Shown: positions 53,653 to 63,219, counted from the stretch's first letter. The stretch is DNA of 64,000 nucleotides from SZUA-430 sp044220975 (GCA_044220975.1 JBGAPZ010000002.1:1-64000); one strand, 5' to 3'. Numbers and translations are program-made. The notes: generated by a model not told the origin, from the sequence alone.

Positions 53653-53667
53653 GCGGTCGTCGACCGC
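53653..53667. promoter_or_regulatory. Perfect palindrome upstream of the IMPase-like gene
   Basis: GCGGTCG-T-CGACCGC has 7-bp arms with a single central base, about 20 bases before the TTG start at 53689. It could be an operator or a short hairpin. No regulator is assigned. Confidence 0.35.
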
Positions 53668-53688
53668 GATGTGGAAGGGTGAAGCGCC

Positions 53689-54480
53689 TTGAGCGATACG
53701 ATGGCCGATCGTGACCTGCTTGTTACCGCCGTGCGCGAGGCGGGCGTCATTGCGCGCGCGGGGTTTGAAGGCGTTTCGAAGAGTTGGGAGAAGTCGAAGG
53801 GCAATCCCGTTACCGAAACCGACTTGGCGGTCGATAGTTTTTTGCGCGAACGGTTGTGCGAAGCTCGCGCTGACTACGGGTGGCTGTCGGAGGAGAGCGC
53901 GGACAACACGGATCGTCTGGCAAAAGCGAGAATCTTCGTCGTCGATCCGATCGACGGGACGCTGGCCTTCATCAAGCGCAAGCCGGAGTTCACGATTTGC
54001 GCGGCGGTGGTCGAAGCGGGCTTGCCGGTGGCAGCAGCGATCTACAATCCGCTGACGGAAGAAATGTTCGCGGCCTCGTTGGGCGCAGGCGCGACGCTGA
54101 ACGGTACTGCGATCCAAGTTACCGACCGAGCTCAGCTGGAAGGCTGCCGCATGCTGGTGGCGCAGGACGTGATCAAGCATCCGGCGTGGCCCAACGCTTG
54201 GCCCGAGATGGATATCGGCAAGCGCGCTTCGATCGCCTATCGCATGGCGCTGGTCGCCAACGGTACCTACGATGCGATGATGGCGCTATCGACCAAATGC
54301 GAGTGGGACTCGGCTTCGGGCACGCTGATCGTGCAAGAGGCTGGTGGGTTCGCGACGACGCACGCGGGGGCGGTGCTGGCGTACAATCAGCCAGTGCCAC
54401 ATCATCGCAGTTTGATTTGTGCCGGCCCCGCGCTCCACGCTGCGATTTTGGAGCGCACCGGGGCGATCAAATTGCCGTAG
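53689..54480 (+). CDS. Inositol monophosphatase/CysQ-like phosphatase
   Basis: A 263-residue Mg-dependent phosphatase of the IMPase/FBPase fold. Metal and catalytic residues: Glu-Glu in LSEESAD, DPIDGTLAF near residue 86 and the final Asp in CEWDSASG near 205. It is either a 3'(2'),5'-bisphosphate nucleotidase (CysQ) or an inositol monophosphatase; these cannot be told apart here. Start TTG 53689 follows GGAAGGG; ATG 53701 is an alternative. It opens the lipid A gene cluster, as in other alphaproteobacteria. Confidence 0.88.
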   Translation: MSDTMADRDLLVTAVREAGVIARAGFEGVSKSWEKSKGNPVTETDLAVDSFLRERLCEARADYGWLSEESADNTDRLAKARIFVVDPIDGTLAFIKRKPEFTICAAVVEAGLPVAAAIYNPLTEEMFAASLGAGATLNGTAIQVTDRAQLEGCRMLVAQDVIKHPAWPNAWPEMDIGKRASIAYRMALVANGTYDAMMALSTKCEWDSASGTLIVQEAGGFATTHAGAVLAYNQPVPHHRSLICAGPALHAAILERTGAIKLP

Positions 54481-54540
54481 TGTCTTGACGCACCCTGCCC
54501 GCTTGCGTCATCACGCGGGCCCTCAAGGCGCGGGTGGTTC

Positions 54541-54858
54541 ATGGCGAAGCAGTTGTTGCATTTGGTGTTCGGCGGCGAGCTGGCGGCTTTAAACAAGGTC
54601 GAGTTTCGCGACCTTTCGAAGATCCATTTCGTGGGGCTCTATCCGAACTTCGCGCAGGCCCGCGACGCATGGAAATCGGCAGCGCAAGCGACCGTCGACA
54701 ACGCGCATATGCGGTATTTCGTGGTGCACCTGCACGACCTGCTGCAGCCCGAGGAAACGGCGGCACATGCGCGCGAGACCAAGGCGCGCAAGAGCCCGCC
54801 GAAAAAGGCAGCCGCAAAGAGCGGTGGAAAGGGCGCAAAACCGGGCCGCGCCAAGTAA
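54541..54858 (+). CDS. DUF4170 family protein
   Basis: A 105-residue soluble protein. Residues 1-72 match DUF4170 (LHLVFGGEL, KIHFVGLYPNFAQARDAWKS, AHMRYFVVHLHDLL); the remaining 33 residues are a Lys/Ala-rich basic tail. Function unknown. DUF4170 genes are habitually found between the IMPase-like and MsbA-like genes in alphaproteobacterial lipid A clusters. Confidence 0.9.
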   Translation: MAKQLLHLVFGGELAALNKVEFRDLSKIHFVGLYPNFAQARDAWKSAAQATVDNAHMRYFVVHLHDLLQPEETAAHARETKARKSPPKKAAAKSGGKGAKPGRAK

Positions 54859-54950
54859 CCATCTGCGGGTCGCGGTTGTGGTTAACCCATTGGCGCCATG
54901 TTAGTTTCGCCCCTCTTCCGGACACGGCCTCGAGGGTGGCGAACGTTAGC

Positions 54951-56729
54951 GTGACGAATTTTTCTGCAATCCACACGCGGCCGTTGTTTCGGCTGGCGCG
55001 CGACTTCGTGCGCCCGTATCGCGCGACGATTGCGCTGATCGTTGCGTTGATGGTGGCCGAAGCGGCGCTGACCGGCACGGTCGCCTACCTGCTCGAGTAC
55101 GTCGTGAAGACGCTGTTCCCGAAGGTGGGCAAACCCGATCCGCAGATGATCTTGCTCGTGCCGGCCATGTTGTTCGGTCTGATGACCGTGAAGGCCGGCA
55201 TATCGTACGCAAGCGGCGTGTCGCTGATGCGCGTCGGGCAGAAGGTGGTGAGCGATCTTCAGGTCGCTCTGTTTTCGAAGATCACGCACTACGACCTGGC
55301 GCGGCTGAACGCGATGCATTCGGGCGAGTTTTCGGCGCGGTTCTTGAACGACGCGATGATGATCCGCGAGACGGTGACGCGCACGACGCAGGGGCTGGCG
55401 CGCGACGTGCTGACGATCGTCGGGCTCAGCATCGTCATGTTCATTCAAGATTGGCCGCTGGCGCTTGTGCTTTGCACCGTGCTGCCGGTCACGGCGCTGT
55501 TCACGCTGAACCTGGGACGGCAGACGAAGAAGGCCACGACCCGCGGCATGGTCGCAACCGGTGATCTCTCCACCCATCTCTCCGAGACGCTGGACGGGCG
55601 CCGCGTCGTCAAAGCCTACCGCATGGAAGACCATGCGATCGCGCGCGCGACCGCGATCGTGGCCGAACGGATGAAGCATTGGATGAAGGCCGCGCGCGCG
55701 CGCATGGCCGCGACGCCGACCGCCGAGGTGTTGGCGGGTGCCGGGATCAGCGTCGTGATCGGTTACGCCGCCTATCGCGGGATGGACGTTGCGACTTTCA
55801 CATCGTTCATGGCGTCGATGATGATGTCGTATCAGTCGATCCGGTCGCTCTCGAATTTCTGGACGGCGGTTTCGGAGGGTTCGGCTGCTGCCGAGCGGTC
55901 TTACGCGCTTCTCGACGCGCCAGCAGAAGTCGTCGACACCACGTGCGATATCCTGAAGCTTTCGCCAACACCGCGGCGCGCCAACATCGCGTTCAAAGAC
56001 GTCTCTTTCGAATATGCGAGCGCCGCAATACCGGCGCTCGATCGCGTAACATTCGATGTGCCGGCGGGCAAGACTGTGGCGCTCGTTGGCCCGTCGGGCG
56101 GCGGCAAGAGCACGATGTTAAATTTGCTGTTGCGCTTTTACGACGTCACGGGCGGTGGAATCGAGATCGACGGACAGGACATTCGTTGCGTCACGGTCGC
56201 GTCGCTGCGCGATTCCATCGCGTTGGTTACGCAAGAGCCATTTCTGTTCGACGAGTCCATCGCCGACAATATCGCGTGTGGGAAGCCGGGCGCGACGCGG
56301 GACGAGGTCGAGGCTGCGGCGCGGGCAGCGGCGGCGCACGACTTCATCATGGCGCAGCCGAACGGCTATGAGACGAAAGTCGGTGAGGCCGGCGCCCGGC
56401 TTTCCGGCGGGCAGCGGCAGCGTATCGCGATCGCGCGCGCGGTGTTGAAGAACGCGCCGATCCTTTTGCTCGACGAGGCGACGTCGGCACTCGACAACGA
56501 GAGCGAGCGCGCGGTGCAAGGGGCTCTCGGCGAGCTCATGAAGGACCGCACGACGCTTGTCATCGCGCACCGGCTTTCGACGATCGTCGACGCCGACAAG
56601 ATCGTCGTGTTGGAGCACGGACGGCTCGTCGAGCAGGGGACGCATGGCGAACTTTTGGCGCGCAACGGGGTCTATGCTCGACTCACGCGTAGCGCCGAAA
56701 CGCGTACGCCCGCGGCGGTCGCGGAATGA
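54951..56729 (+). CDS. Lipid A/lipid exporter ABC protein (MsbA-like)
   Basis: A half-size ABC exporter of about 592 residues: six membrane helices in the first 320 residues, then an ATPase with Walker A GPSGGGKST near residue 385, LSGGQRQRIAIARA near 490, Walker B ILLLDEATSALD and the switch His in IAHRLST. It flips lipid A-core or phospholipid across the inner membrane. Start GTG 54951 chosen by context; GTG 54936 is possible, and the frame to 54534 overlaps DUF4170. The stop overlaps the DUF374 gene by ATGA. Confidence 0.92.
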   Translation: MTNFSAIHTRPLFRLARDFVRPYRATIALIVALMVAEAALTGTVAYLLEYVVKTLFPKVGKPDPQMILLVPAMLFGLMTVKAGISYASGVSLMRVGQKVVSDLQVALFSKITHYDLARLNAMHSGEFSARFLNDAMMIRETVTRTTQGLARDVLTIVGLSIVMFIQDWPLALVLCTVLPVTALFTLNLGRQTKKATTRGMVATGDLSTHLSETLDGRRVVKAYRMEDHAIARATAIVAERMKHWMKAARARMAATPTAEVLAGAGISVVIGYAAYRGMDVATFTSFMASMMMSYQSIRSLSNFWTAVSEGSAAAERSYALLDAPAEVVDTTCDILKLSPTPRRANIAFKDVSFEYASAAIPALDRVTFDVPAGKTVALVGPSGGGKSTMLNLLLRFYDVTGGGIEIDGQDIRCVTVASLRDSIALVTQEPFLFDESIADNIACGKPGATRDEVEAAARAAAAHDFIMAQPNGYETKVGEAGARLSGGQRQRIAIARAVLKNAPILLLDEATSALDNESERAVQGALGELMKDRTTLVIAHRLSTIVDADKIVVLEHGRLVEQGTHGELLARNGVYARLTRSAETRTPAAVAE

Positions 56730-57481
56730 CGCGCATGTTCGACGATCTTTGGCGGCGCATTCGCAAGTCCGATACGTTGCGCGGTATCGGATGCTGGCTC
56801 ATTGCGCAATACATTCGGCTTGCGTGGGCGACGGGGCGTTGGGAGATTCGCAACGCGAACACCGCCGAACGTTACTGGCGCGAGGGCAAGCCGTTCATCA
56901 TCGGATTCTGGCACGGACGATTGCTGATCCTGCCTGCGATGTGGCCGACCAGTGCCAAGATTTCGATGCTGATTTCGATGCATCGCGACGGCGAGTTGAT
57001 CGCGCGCGCCATCGGTTATTTCGGGCATGGCACCGTGCGCGGATCGGCGGCAAAGCCTGGATCGGCGAAGGATCGCGGCGGAATCGCTGCGTTGCGCGGC
57101 ATGCTGAAGGCGCTGAAGTCGAACGAGTATGTCGGCATTACGCCCGACGGGCCGCGGGGCCCACGCATGCGGGCGACGGACGGGATCGTCACCGTCGCGC
57201 GGATGGCTGGCGTGCCGATCTTGCCTTGCAGTTTCAGCGCGCGCTCGCGCGTCGTGCTTTCGACATGGGATCGCTTTGTGTTGCCGCTCCCCTTTTCGCG
57301 CGGCGTGATCGTGTGGGGCGAGCCCATTTTTATCGCGCGCGATGCGGAAGGTGCCGCCCTTGAGACTGCGCGCCTCGCCGTCGAAGCGGGTTTGAATGCG
57401 GTCACGAACCAAGCCGATGAGATCATGGGCGTTTCGCCGGTCGAGCCGGAAAACGCGATGCCGCACGGGGCCGTCGCGTGA
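56726..57481 (+). CDS. DUF374 lysophospholipid acyltransferase-like protein
   Basis: A 251-residue membrane-associated protein of the DUF374 family, related to LPLAT acyltransferases. FWHGRLLILP near residue 62 resembles the acyltransferase His box, and ITPDGPRGPRM near 133 is the family hallmark. Genes of this family sit between msbA and waaA in many alphaproteobacteria, so a role in lipid A or envelope lipid modification is likely but unproven. Confidence 0.9.
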   Translation: MTRMFDDLWRRIRKSDTLRGIGCWLIAQYIRLAWATGRWEIRNANTAERYWREGKPFIIGFWHGRLLILPAMWPTSAKISMLISMHRDGELIARAIGYFGHGTVRGSAAKPGSAKDRGGIAALRGMLKALKSNEYVGITPDGPRGPRMRATDGIVTVARMAGVPILPCSFSARSRVVLSTWDRFVLPLPFSRGVIVWGEPIFIARDAEGAALETARLAVEAGLNAVTNQADEIMGVSPVEPENAMPHGAVA

Positions 57482-58779
57482 TGGCCGAGACACCGCGCTC
57501 GCGATTGCTCGCCACATATCGCAAGATGACGAGTATCGCCGAGCCGTTTGCCGCGCGGTTGCTTCGGCAGCGCTTGGCGCAGGGCAAAGAAGATGAGGAT
57601 CGTCTGCCAGAGCGGCTTGGACGGCCTGGTCGCGTGCGGCCGAAGGGGCCGCTCGTTTGGGTACATGCGGCGAGCGTGGGCGAATCCGTTTCCGTGCTGC
57701 CGCTCATTCGCGAACTCGGCCGCGTCAGACCGGACGCCGCGGTGTTGGTCACGACCGGCACGGTAACCTCGGGGCGCGTGATGGGAGAACGGTTGCCCGC
57801 GAACGCGTTTCATCAGTTTGTGCCTGTCGATACACCGACGGCGGTGCGCGCATTTCTGGACTATTGGCAACCGGGTCTCGCCTTGTGGGTCGAATCCGAG
57901 TTATGGCCGAACATGCTGCACGAGACGCGGGAGCGCGGCATACCGGTTGCGCTCGTCAACGCGCGTATGTCGGAGAGTTCATTCCGCAATTGGAGGCGCG
58001 CGAAGCGGGCAGCGGCGGAATTGCTCGATTCGTTCGATATTTGCCTCGCACAAGACGACGACGTTGCCGAAAAGCTGCGGCAGCTGGGTGCGCGGCACGT
58101 CGAGGTGCCGGGTAACTTGAAGCTTGTCGGCGATCCGCTGCCATACGATGCGGACGTGCTGTTGGAGTTGAGGGCCGCCGTCGGTAGTCGGCCGAAGTTG
58201 CTGTGGGCTTCGACGCATGAGGGCGAAGAACAGCTCGCGGCGTTCACGCATCGCGATCTGGCGTCGCAGTTTCCGCGTTTGCTCACAATCATCGTGCCGC
58301 GCCATCCGCAGCGCGGGCCGCAGATCGCGGCTTCGCTCGAGGGGTTGTTCCGCGTCGCGCGGCGCTCGAAGGGCGAGCTGCCTGGCGCGGACACGGAGCT
58401 TTATATTGCCGATACGTTGGGCGAGCTCGGCGTCTTTTTCCGGCTGTGTCCGCTTGCGGTGATGGGTGGTTCGTTCGTGCCGCATGGCGGACAGAATCCG
58501 CTTGAGCCGGCGCGGCTTGGCGCCGCAGTTTTGAGCGGGCCGCACATCGACAATTTCCGTGAGATTTTTCGCATTCTGGTCGCAGGCGGCGGAGCAGAGG
58601 TCTTGAGCTCGAACGAGCAACTGACCGAGCGCGCGCGCTTTCTGCTCGACAACGACATCGAAACGATGCAACGAGGGCAAGCGGCCGCTGCCGTTGCCGG
58701 ATCGAAAGAACCACTCGTGCGCACGTTCGAATTTCTCGCACCATATTTGAGGGCGTTCGATGCGAATGCGCGCGCCTGA
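57481..58779 (+). CDS. waaA: 3-deoxy-D-manno-octulosonic acid transferase
   Basis: GT-B glycosyltransferase that adds Kdo from CMP-Kdo to lipid IVA. 432 residues, N-terminal membrane-facing part. Key segments: WVHAASVGESVSVLPLI near residue 60 with the catalytic Glu, WVESELWPN near 138, VPRHPQRG near 280, and GGSFVPHGGQNPLEPA near 325. Start ATG 57481 overlaps the DUF374 stop (TGATG). It overlaps lpxK by 20 bases. Confidence 0.96.
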   Translation: MAETPRSRLLATYRKMTSIAEPFAARLLRQRLAQGKEDEDRLPERLGRPGRVRPKGPLVWVHAASVGESVSVLPLIRELGRVRPDAAVLVTTGTVTSGRVMGERLPANAFHQFVPVDTPTAVRAFLDYWQPGLALWVESELWPNMLHETRERGIPVALVNARMSESSFRNWRRAKRAAAELLDSFDICLAQDDDVAEKLRQLGARHVEVPGNLKLVGDPLPYDADVLLELRAAVGSRPKLLWASTHEGEEQLAAFTHRDLASQFPRLLTIIVPRHPQRGPQIAASLEGLFRVARRSKGELPGADTELYIADTLGELGVFFRLCPLAVMGGSFVPHGGQNPLEPARLGAAVLSGPHIDNFREIFRILVAGGGAEVLSSNEQLTERARFLLDNDIETMQRGQAAAAVAGSKEPLVRTFEFLAPYLRAFDANARA

Positions 58780-59767
58780 ATTCTGGTATTCCGACCCGAA
58801 CGACACCGTTGCTTTCGTGCTGAAGCCGCTCGGGTGGCTGTACGGTTTCGTCGGGCGCACGCGCGCTTCGATGGTGACGCCGTTCAAGGCCTCCGTGCCG
58901 GTCGTATGTATCGGGAATTTGACTGCGGGCGGCACCGGCAAGACGCCGCTTGCGATTGCGATCGGCGAGCGGTTGAAGGCGCGCGGCTTGCGCGTTTCGT
59001 TCCTCTCGCGCGGATACGGCGCGGACGTTCCGGGCGCGATGGTGGTCGACGCTGCTGAAGACACTGCCGAAGAGGTCGGCGACGAACCCCTGATGCTGGC
59101 GCAGCATGCGATGACAATCGTGTCCCCCGACCGGCCGGCCGGCGCGCGGCTCGGTGTGTCGCGGGGTGCGCAAGTCGTGGTCATGGACGACGGTTTTCAG
59201 AATCCGAGCCTTGCGAAAGACCTTTCGTTCGTGGTCGTGGACGCGTCGAAGGGCTTTGGGAACGGGTGCCTTATTCCGGCCGGTCCGTTGCGCGAGCGGG
59301 TGGAAGATGGGCTTGGACGCGCCGATGCCGTGATCGTCATGGGAACCGGCCACATCTTCCTGCCGGTCGAGAAACCGATTTTGCGCGCCTCGCTGGAGCC
59401 GCTGCCGGAGGAGCGGGCGCGTTTGAAGAACAAGCGCGTCGTCGCGTTCGCCGGGATCGGCGAGCCGAAGAAGTTCTTCGCGACCGTCGAAGACTGCGGG
59501 GCCATTATTACCTCGCGGCATGAATATTCCGACCATTACGCGTACTCGAACGACGATCTTGCGGACCTGCGCGAGGTGGCGGCGCGAAACGACGCGATGC
59601 TGCTGACCACCGAGAAGGATCTGTTGCGGCTTGAGCCCGAGCTTCGCGAAGGGATCAGCTGCCTTAAAGTCGTCGCGAAGTTCGAGCCGGAATCGGCCAC
59701 CCAAATCGACCAATTGATCGAGCAATGTCTGACACGATTCCAGCGGCCCGCACTGGCCATGCACTGA
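58760..59767 (+). CDS. lpxK: Tetraacyldisaccharide 4'-kinase
   Basis: Phosphorylates the 4' position of the lipid A disaccharide. 335 residues. N-terminal membrane-binding part, P-loop GNLTAGGTGKTPLA near residue 52, SRGYGAD near 91, and VVVMDDGFQNPSL near 140. Start ATG 58760. The 3' end overlaps the acyltransferase gene by 43 bases, showing tight coupling. Confidence 0.96.
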   Translation: MRMRAPEFWYSDPNDTVAFVLKPLGWLYGFVGRTRASMVTPFKASVPVVCIGNLTAGGTGKTPLAIAIGERLKARGLRVSFLSRGYGADVPGAMVVDAAEDTAEEVGDEPLMLAQHAMTIVSPDRPAGARLGVSRGAQVVVMDDGFQNPSLAKDLSFVVVDASKGFGNGCLIPAGPLRERVEDGLGRADAVIVMGTGHIFLPVEKPILRASLEPLPEERARLKNKRVVAFAGIGEPKKFFATVEDCGAIITSRHEYSDHYAYSNDDLADLREVAARNDAMLLTTEKDLLRLEPELREGISCLKVVAKFEPESATQIDQLIEQCLTRFQRPALAMH

Positions 59768-60672
59768 AGAAAGTCTTCGCGGCGCCGACGGTCGCGATGA
59801 AGGCGGTGTACGCGGTCGAGTACGCGCTCTTTTGGAGCGTGATGGCGCTGTTCCGCGTGCTGGGCCTGCGCCGCGCCTCCGACTTCGGTGGGTGGTTGGC
59901 ACGCAAGCTTGGGCCGATGATCCCCGTTACACGGCGCGCGCGGCGCGCGATGGCGCTGGCGTTTCCTGAGATGAGCGATGCGACACGCGAGGGCCACATC
60001 GTCGCCATGTGGGACAATCTCGGACGCACGTTCGCGGAGTATCCGCACCTTGACAAGTTCTGGGCGGTGAAGCCCGGCGCCCGGATCGAGATCGTGGGCA
60101 TGGAGCACGCGCTGGCTGCGATCGCGAAGGGGCGCGGCGGGCTTTTCGTTTCGGGTCATTGCGGTAACTGGGAAGCAATGCCGCGCTGCATCGCTGACGT
60201 GGGCCAGAAGGGCACGCTCGTCTACCGGCCGCCGAACAATCCGTGGGTCGACGCGTGGATCGTCAAGCAGCGCAAGATCGGGCTGCCGACGCTGGCCGCC
60301 AAGGGCGGCGACGGGGCGCGGGCAATTATCAAGACGCTGAAAGAAAACGCTTTCATTGCCATGCTGATCGATCAGAAGGCGAATGACGGTATCTCCGTTC
60401 CTTTGTTCGGGCGGCCGGCGATGACTTCGCCGGCGGCGCCGTCGCTTTCGATCCGGCACAAGGCGCCGGTCGTGCCCGCGTGGTGCGAGCGGTTGCCGGA
60501 TCAGCGGTTTCGCATCACCGTCTATCCCGAGATTTCGGTGCCCGACACCGGCGACAAGGCGAAGGACACTTACGAACTCGCGCTTCGGCTCAATCAGTTT
60601 CTCGAGGCGCGGATCGCCGAAAATCCGGCGAATTGGCTTTGGCTGCACAGCCGCTGGCCGAAAGGCTCCTAG
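59725..60672 (+). CDS. Lipid A biosynthesis acyltransferase (LpxL/HtrB-like)
   Basis: A 315-residue inner-membrane acyltransferase adding secondary acyl chains to Kdo2-lipid IVA. Catalytic box SGHCGNWEAMP near residue 135 (His and Glu), a VYRPPNNPWVD segment near 163, and LIDQKAND near 213. Whether it transfers laurate, myristate or a very long chain cannot be told. It is the last gene of the block and overlaps the convergent M23 gene by four bases. Confidence 0.94.
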   Translation: MSDTIPAARTGHALKKVFAAPTVAMKAVYAVEYALFWSVMALFRVLGLRRASDFGGWLARKLGPMIPVTRRARRAMALAFPEMSDATREGHIVAMWDNLGRTFAEYPHLDKFWAVKPGARIEIVGMEHALAAIAKGRGGLFVSGHCGNWEAMPRCIADVGQKGTLVYRPPNNPWVDAWIVKQRKIGLPTLAAKGGDGARAIIKTLKENAFIAMLIDQKANDGISVPLFGRPAMTSPAAPSLSIRHKAPVVPAWCERLPDQRFRITVYPEISVPDTGDKAKDTYELALRLNQFLEARIAENPANWLWLHSRWPKGS

Positions 60673-61493
60673 GCTTTCGGCGCGACGAGGGCGGCGTCGA
60701 GGCGTTCAGCGAACCAGTTGAGGCGCCAGCAGAGGTGCGGGCCGGTTGCGCGACCGGTCTTGCCGACGGCGCCGATGACAGCGCCTTTCTCCACGCGGTC
60801 GCCGACCTTCACGTCGAGGCGCGACATGTGCAGGTAGCTCGTCGAGACGCCGTGGCCGTGGTCCAAGATGATGGTGCCGCCGGTGAAATAGAGATCAGGC
60901 TCGGCCATCGCGACGATGGCGCCGACTGGCGCGTGGATCGTGCGGCCTTCGGGTGCTGCGATATCGACGCCGTAGTGCGGGCGCTTCTCCTCGCCGTTCA
61001 GGATGCGGCGGCTGCCGTAGACGCCGGTCACCGGTCCTTTCACGGGCCACGCGAAGTCGTCCGCGAACCAGGCTTCATCCGTGTCGCGCGCGCGGGCGGC
61101 GCCGATGAGTTGGTTGTCGCGTTCGATCCGCTTCAGCACGGAGGCCGGCGGTTCGACATATTTTTCGGGTAGGCCGTTGATGCGTTGAATCTTGTATTCG
61201 CGGGCGGCGATCGGGATCGTTTTCGTTTCACCGGTGCCGCCGCTCAATTTGATGCTGAGTTCGGCCGGGTCTTTGCGGTCATAGGCAACGCCGAACGCAA
61301 AGTCTCCGTTTGCGGACAGCCCGAGCTTGCGGCCGTCGATGCGGACGCTGGCGCCGGGTTCGGTTTTTCCGCGGATCAACGTGCCTTGCACAAACGCACC
61401 GCGAAGCGCTTCGTCCGCGCGGGCCGCGCCGCCGACGGCCACGAGCGTTGCGAGGCCGATGCCAACTTTTAGAACGTTGCGGCGATCGAGCAT
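60669..61493 (-). CDS. Exported M23 family (LytM-type) peptidase
   Basis: A 274-residue protein with a Tat-like signal (DRRNVLKVGIGLATLVAVGG). The C-terminal LytM domain shows GVYGSRRILNGE, then HYGVDIA (HxxxD, zinc ligands) near residue 180 and GPHLCWRL near 255, where the usual HxH is HLC. The third zinc ligand may therefore be Cys, or activity may be reduced. It likely cleaves peptidoglycan cross-links or regulates other hydrolases. Start ATG 61493. The longer frame to 61964 runs through DUF2093 and is rejected. Confidence 0.9.
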   Translation of the reverse strand: MLDRRNVLKVGIGLATLVAVGGAARADEALRGAFVQGTLIRGKTEPGASVRIDGRKLGLSANGDFAFGVAYDRKDPAELSIKLSGGTGETKTIPIAAREYKIQRINGLPEKYVEPPASVLKRIERDNQLIGAARARDTDEAWFADDFAWPVKGPVTGVYGSRRILNGEEKRPHYGVDIAAPEGRTIHAPVGAIVAMAEPDLYFTGGTIILDHGHGVSTSYLHMSRLDVKVGDRVEKGAVIGAVGKTGRATGPHLCWRLNWFAERLDAALVAPKA

Positions 61494-61501
61494 TTCGCTC
61501 C

Positions 61502-61717
61502 TCACTTTTTGCGCGTCTCGCGGTAGCGCTTGTTCGCGATGTCGGCGCTTGCATAGGCTTCCTGCAGATCGACGTTCCAGTAGCGCAGATCTTCGAGCGG
61601 AATCTGCGCGCCCGATACCGCGCAGACCACGTAGGTGCCTTGCGTCAGGATTTGGTACTCGCCGTCGAGATACCTGAGGACGGCGAGCTTGCCGACGCCG
61701 CGTTCCATCATGTTCAT
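61502..61717 (-). CDS. DUF2093 family protein
   Basis: A 71-residue alphaproteobacterial protein. The family pattern is clear: AVLRYLDGEYQILTQGTYVVCAVSG, then IPLEDLRYWNVDLQEAY (each given in part). It has a single Cys and no membrane segment. Function unknown. It lies between xseA and the M23 gene, its usual setting. Start ATG 61717. Confidence 0.92.
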   Translation of the reverse strand: MNMMERGVGKLAVLRYLDGEYQILTQGTYVVCAVSGAQIPLEDLRYWNVDLQEAYASADIANKRYRETRKK

Positions 61718-61767
61718 GCGCGTATGCCTTTTGTTTCGACGCACAATTTAGCGCGGCGGGCTTGCAT

Positions 61768-63219
61768 CTAGAAGAGGTCTCCTTGGCCCGCGGTTTTCGC
61801 CTTTTTGCGGGTTGCGGGCGGCGTCGCGCCGGTGACCATGGTTCCCGTCGCCGTCGCCGGCGCCGTGCCGTCGGCGAACGTGATTTCGAGTTTGTCGCCA
61901 GGCTTGATCTCCGCTCCGCGTTCGACGAGGCCCCTGCCCGCTTTTGCGACCAGCGCGAAACCACGGTCCAGCGTGGCGCGGTAGCTCAACGTGTCGAGCA
62001 GTTTGGCACTCGTCGTCAGGCGTGATTTGAGGTCGCCGACGCGGCGCTGCACGGACATGTGCATACGATGGCTAAGGTCGCTCACGCGTTCGCGCTGGCG
62101 GCGTGCGCCGGCCAGCATCGGCTGCGGCGAGAGCCCCGCCGCCGCACGGTCGAAGCGCGCGCGCTGGCGGTGGACAAGCAAGGTCAGCGCGCCCGCCAAT
62201 TTCGCCGACGCGTGATCGAAGCGCTGGCGCGGAATTTCGAGCAGCCGATCGCGGCGCGGCAACGCCCGCGCTATATCGGTCAACCGCTGGCGCGCCTGCG
62301 TGAAAAGGCGATGCCGTCCCGTCTCCAGGCGGTGCGCGCGGTCCTTGATGGTCTGCACAAGTTCGCTGCGCACGGGGACCGCCATTTCGGCGGCCGCCGT
62401 CGGCGTCGGCGCGCGGCGGTCGGCGGCGAAGTCGATGAGCGTCGTGTCGGTTTCGTGGCCGACGGCGGAGATCAGCGGGATCTCGCTTGCGGCGGCGGCG
62501 CGCACGACGGCCTCATCGTTGAAGGCCATCAGGTCTTCGATGGAGCCACCGCCGCGCGCAACAATGAGCACGTCTGGTCTCGGGACACGGGCGCCTGGCC
62601 CAAGGGCGTTGAAGCCTTGGATCGCGGCCGTCACTTCCGCCGCCGCGCGCTCGCCCTGCACCGCGACGGGCCAGACGACGACGCGGCGCGGGAAGCGATC
62701 GCCCAAGCGATGCAGGATGTCGCGAATGACGGCGCCGGTCGGCGAGGTGATGACGCCGATGACCTCAGGCAGATAGGGCAGCGCGCGTTTGCGCTCCTCC
62801 GCGAACAGGCCTTCGGCGGCGAGTTTCTTGCGACGCTCCTCGATCAGCTGCATCAAGGCGCCGACGCCCGCGAGCTGGAGCTGCTCGATCACGATTTGGT
62901 ATTTCGATTGGCCGGGATAGGTCGTCAGCCGGCCGGTCGCCACGACCTCAAGCCCGTTTTGCGGCTGCACGCGCAGCGCGCGGACGTTCATTTTCCAGAT
63001 CACGCCGCCTAAGACCGCTCGTTCATCCTTTAAGTCCAGATAGACGTGGCCGGAGGTGTGGCGCTTCACGCCGGAGAGTTCGCCGCGCACGCGCACGAAC
63101 GCGAAGTCGCGCTCGACCGTTTTCTTCACCGCGCCCGAAATCTCGCTGACCGTGTACTCCGGCACGTTGGCGGAGGGTTCTTCGCGCGCGATCAGTGGAG
63201 GCGAATCCGTTGAGCTCAT
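61768..63219 (-). CDS. xseA: Exodeoxyribonuclease VII large subunit
   Basis: Large subunit of the ssDNA exonuclease VII. 483 residues: N-terminal OB fold (EYTVSEISGAVKKTVERDFAFVRVRGELS, in part), a catalytic domain with GVITSPTGAVIRDI near residue 155, VARGGGSIEDLMAFNDE near 228, SAVGHETDTTLIDFAADRRA near 268, and a long coiled coil to the C-terminus. Its small subunit is not in the window. Tandem LexA-type boxes lie about 120 bases upstream. Confidence 0.97.
   Translation of the reverse strand: MSSTDSPPLIAREEPSANVPEYTVSEISGAVKKTVERDFAFVRVRGELSGVKRHTSGHVYLDLKDERAVLGGVIWKMNVRALRVQPQNGLEVVATGRLTTYPGQSKYQIVIEQLQLAGVGALMQLIEERRKKLAAEGLFAEERKRALPYLPEVIGVITSPTGAVIRDILHRLGDRFPRRVVVWPVAVQGERAAAEVTAAIQGFNALGPGARVPRPDVLIVARGGGSIEDLMAFNDEAVVRAAAASEIPLISAVGHETDTTLIDFAADRRAPTPTAAAEMAVPVRSELVQTIKDRAHRLETGRHRLFTQARQRLTDIARALPRRDRLLEIPRQRFDHASAKLAGALTLLVHRQRARFDRAAAGLSPQPMLAGARRQRERVSDLSHRMHMSVQRRVGDLKSRLTTSAKLLDTLSYRATLDRGFALVAKAGRGLVERGAEIKPGDKLEITFADGTAPATATGTMVTGATPPATRKKAKTAGQGDLF

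Noticed and set aside
54534..54950. Upstream extension of the MsbA-like gene
   Set aside because: It overlaps the DUF4170 gene, which has clear family features, and does not resemble an ABC exporter N-terminus.
60669..61964. 431-residue frame extending the M23 gene
   Set aside because: The extra part is antiparallel in frame to DUF2093 and xseA coding sequence; a signal peptide begins at ATG 61493.
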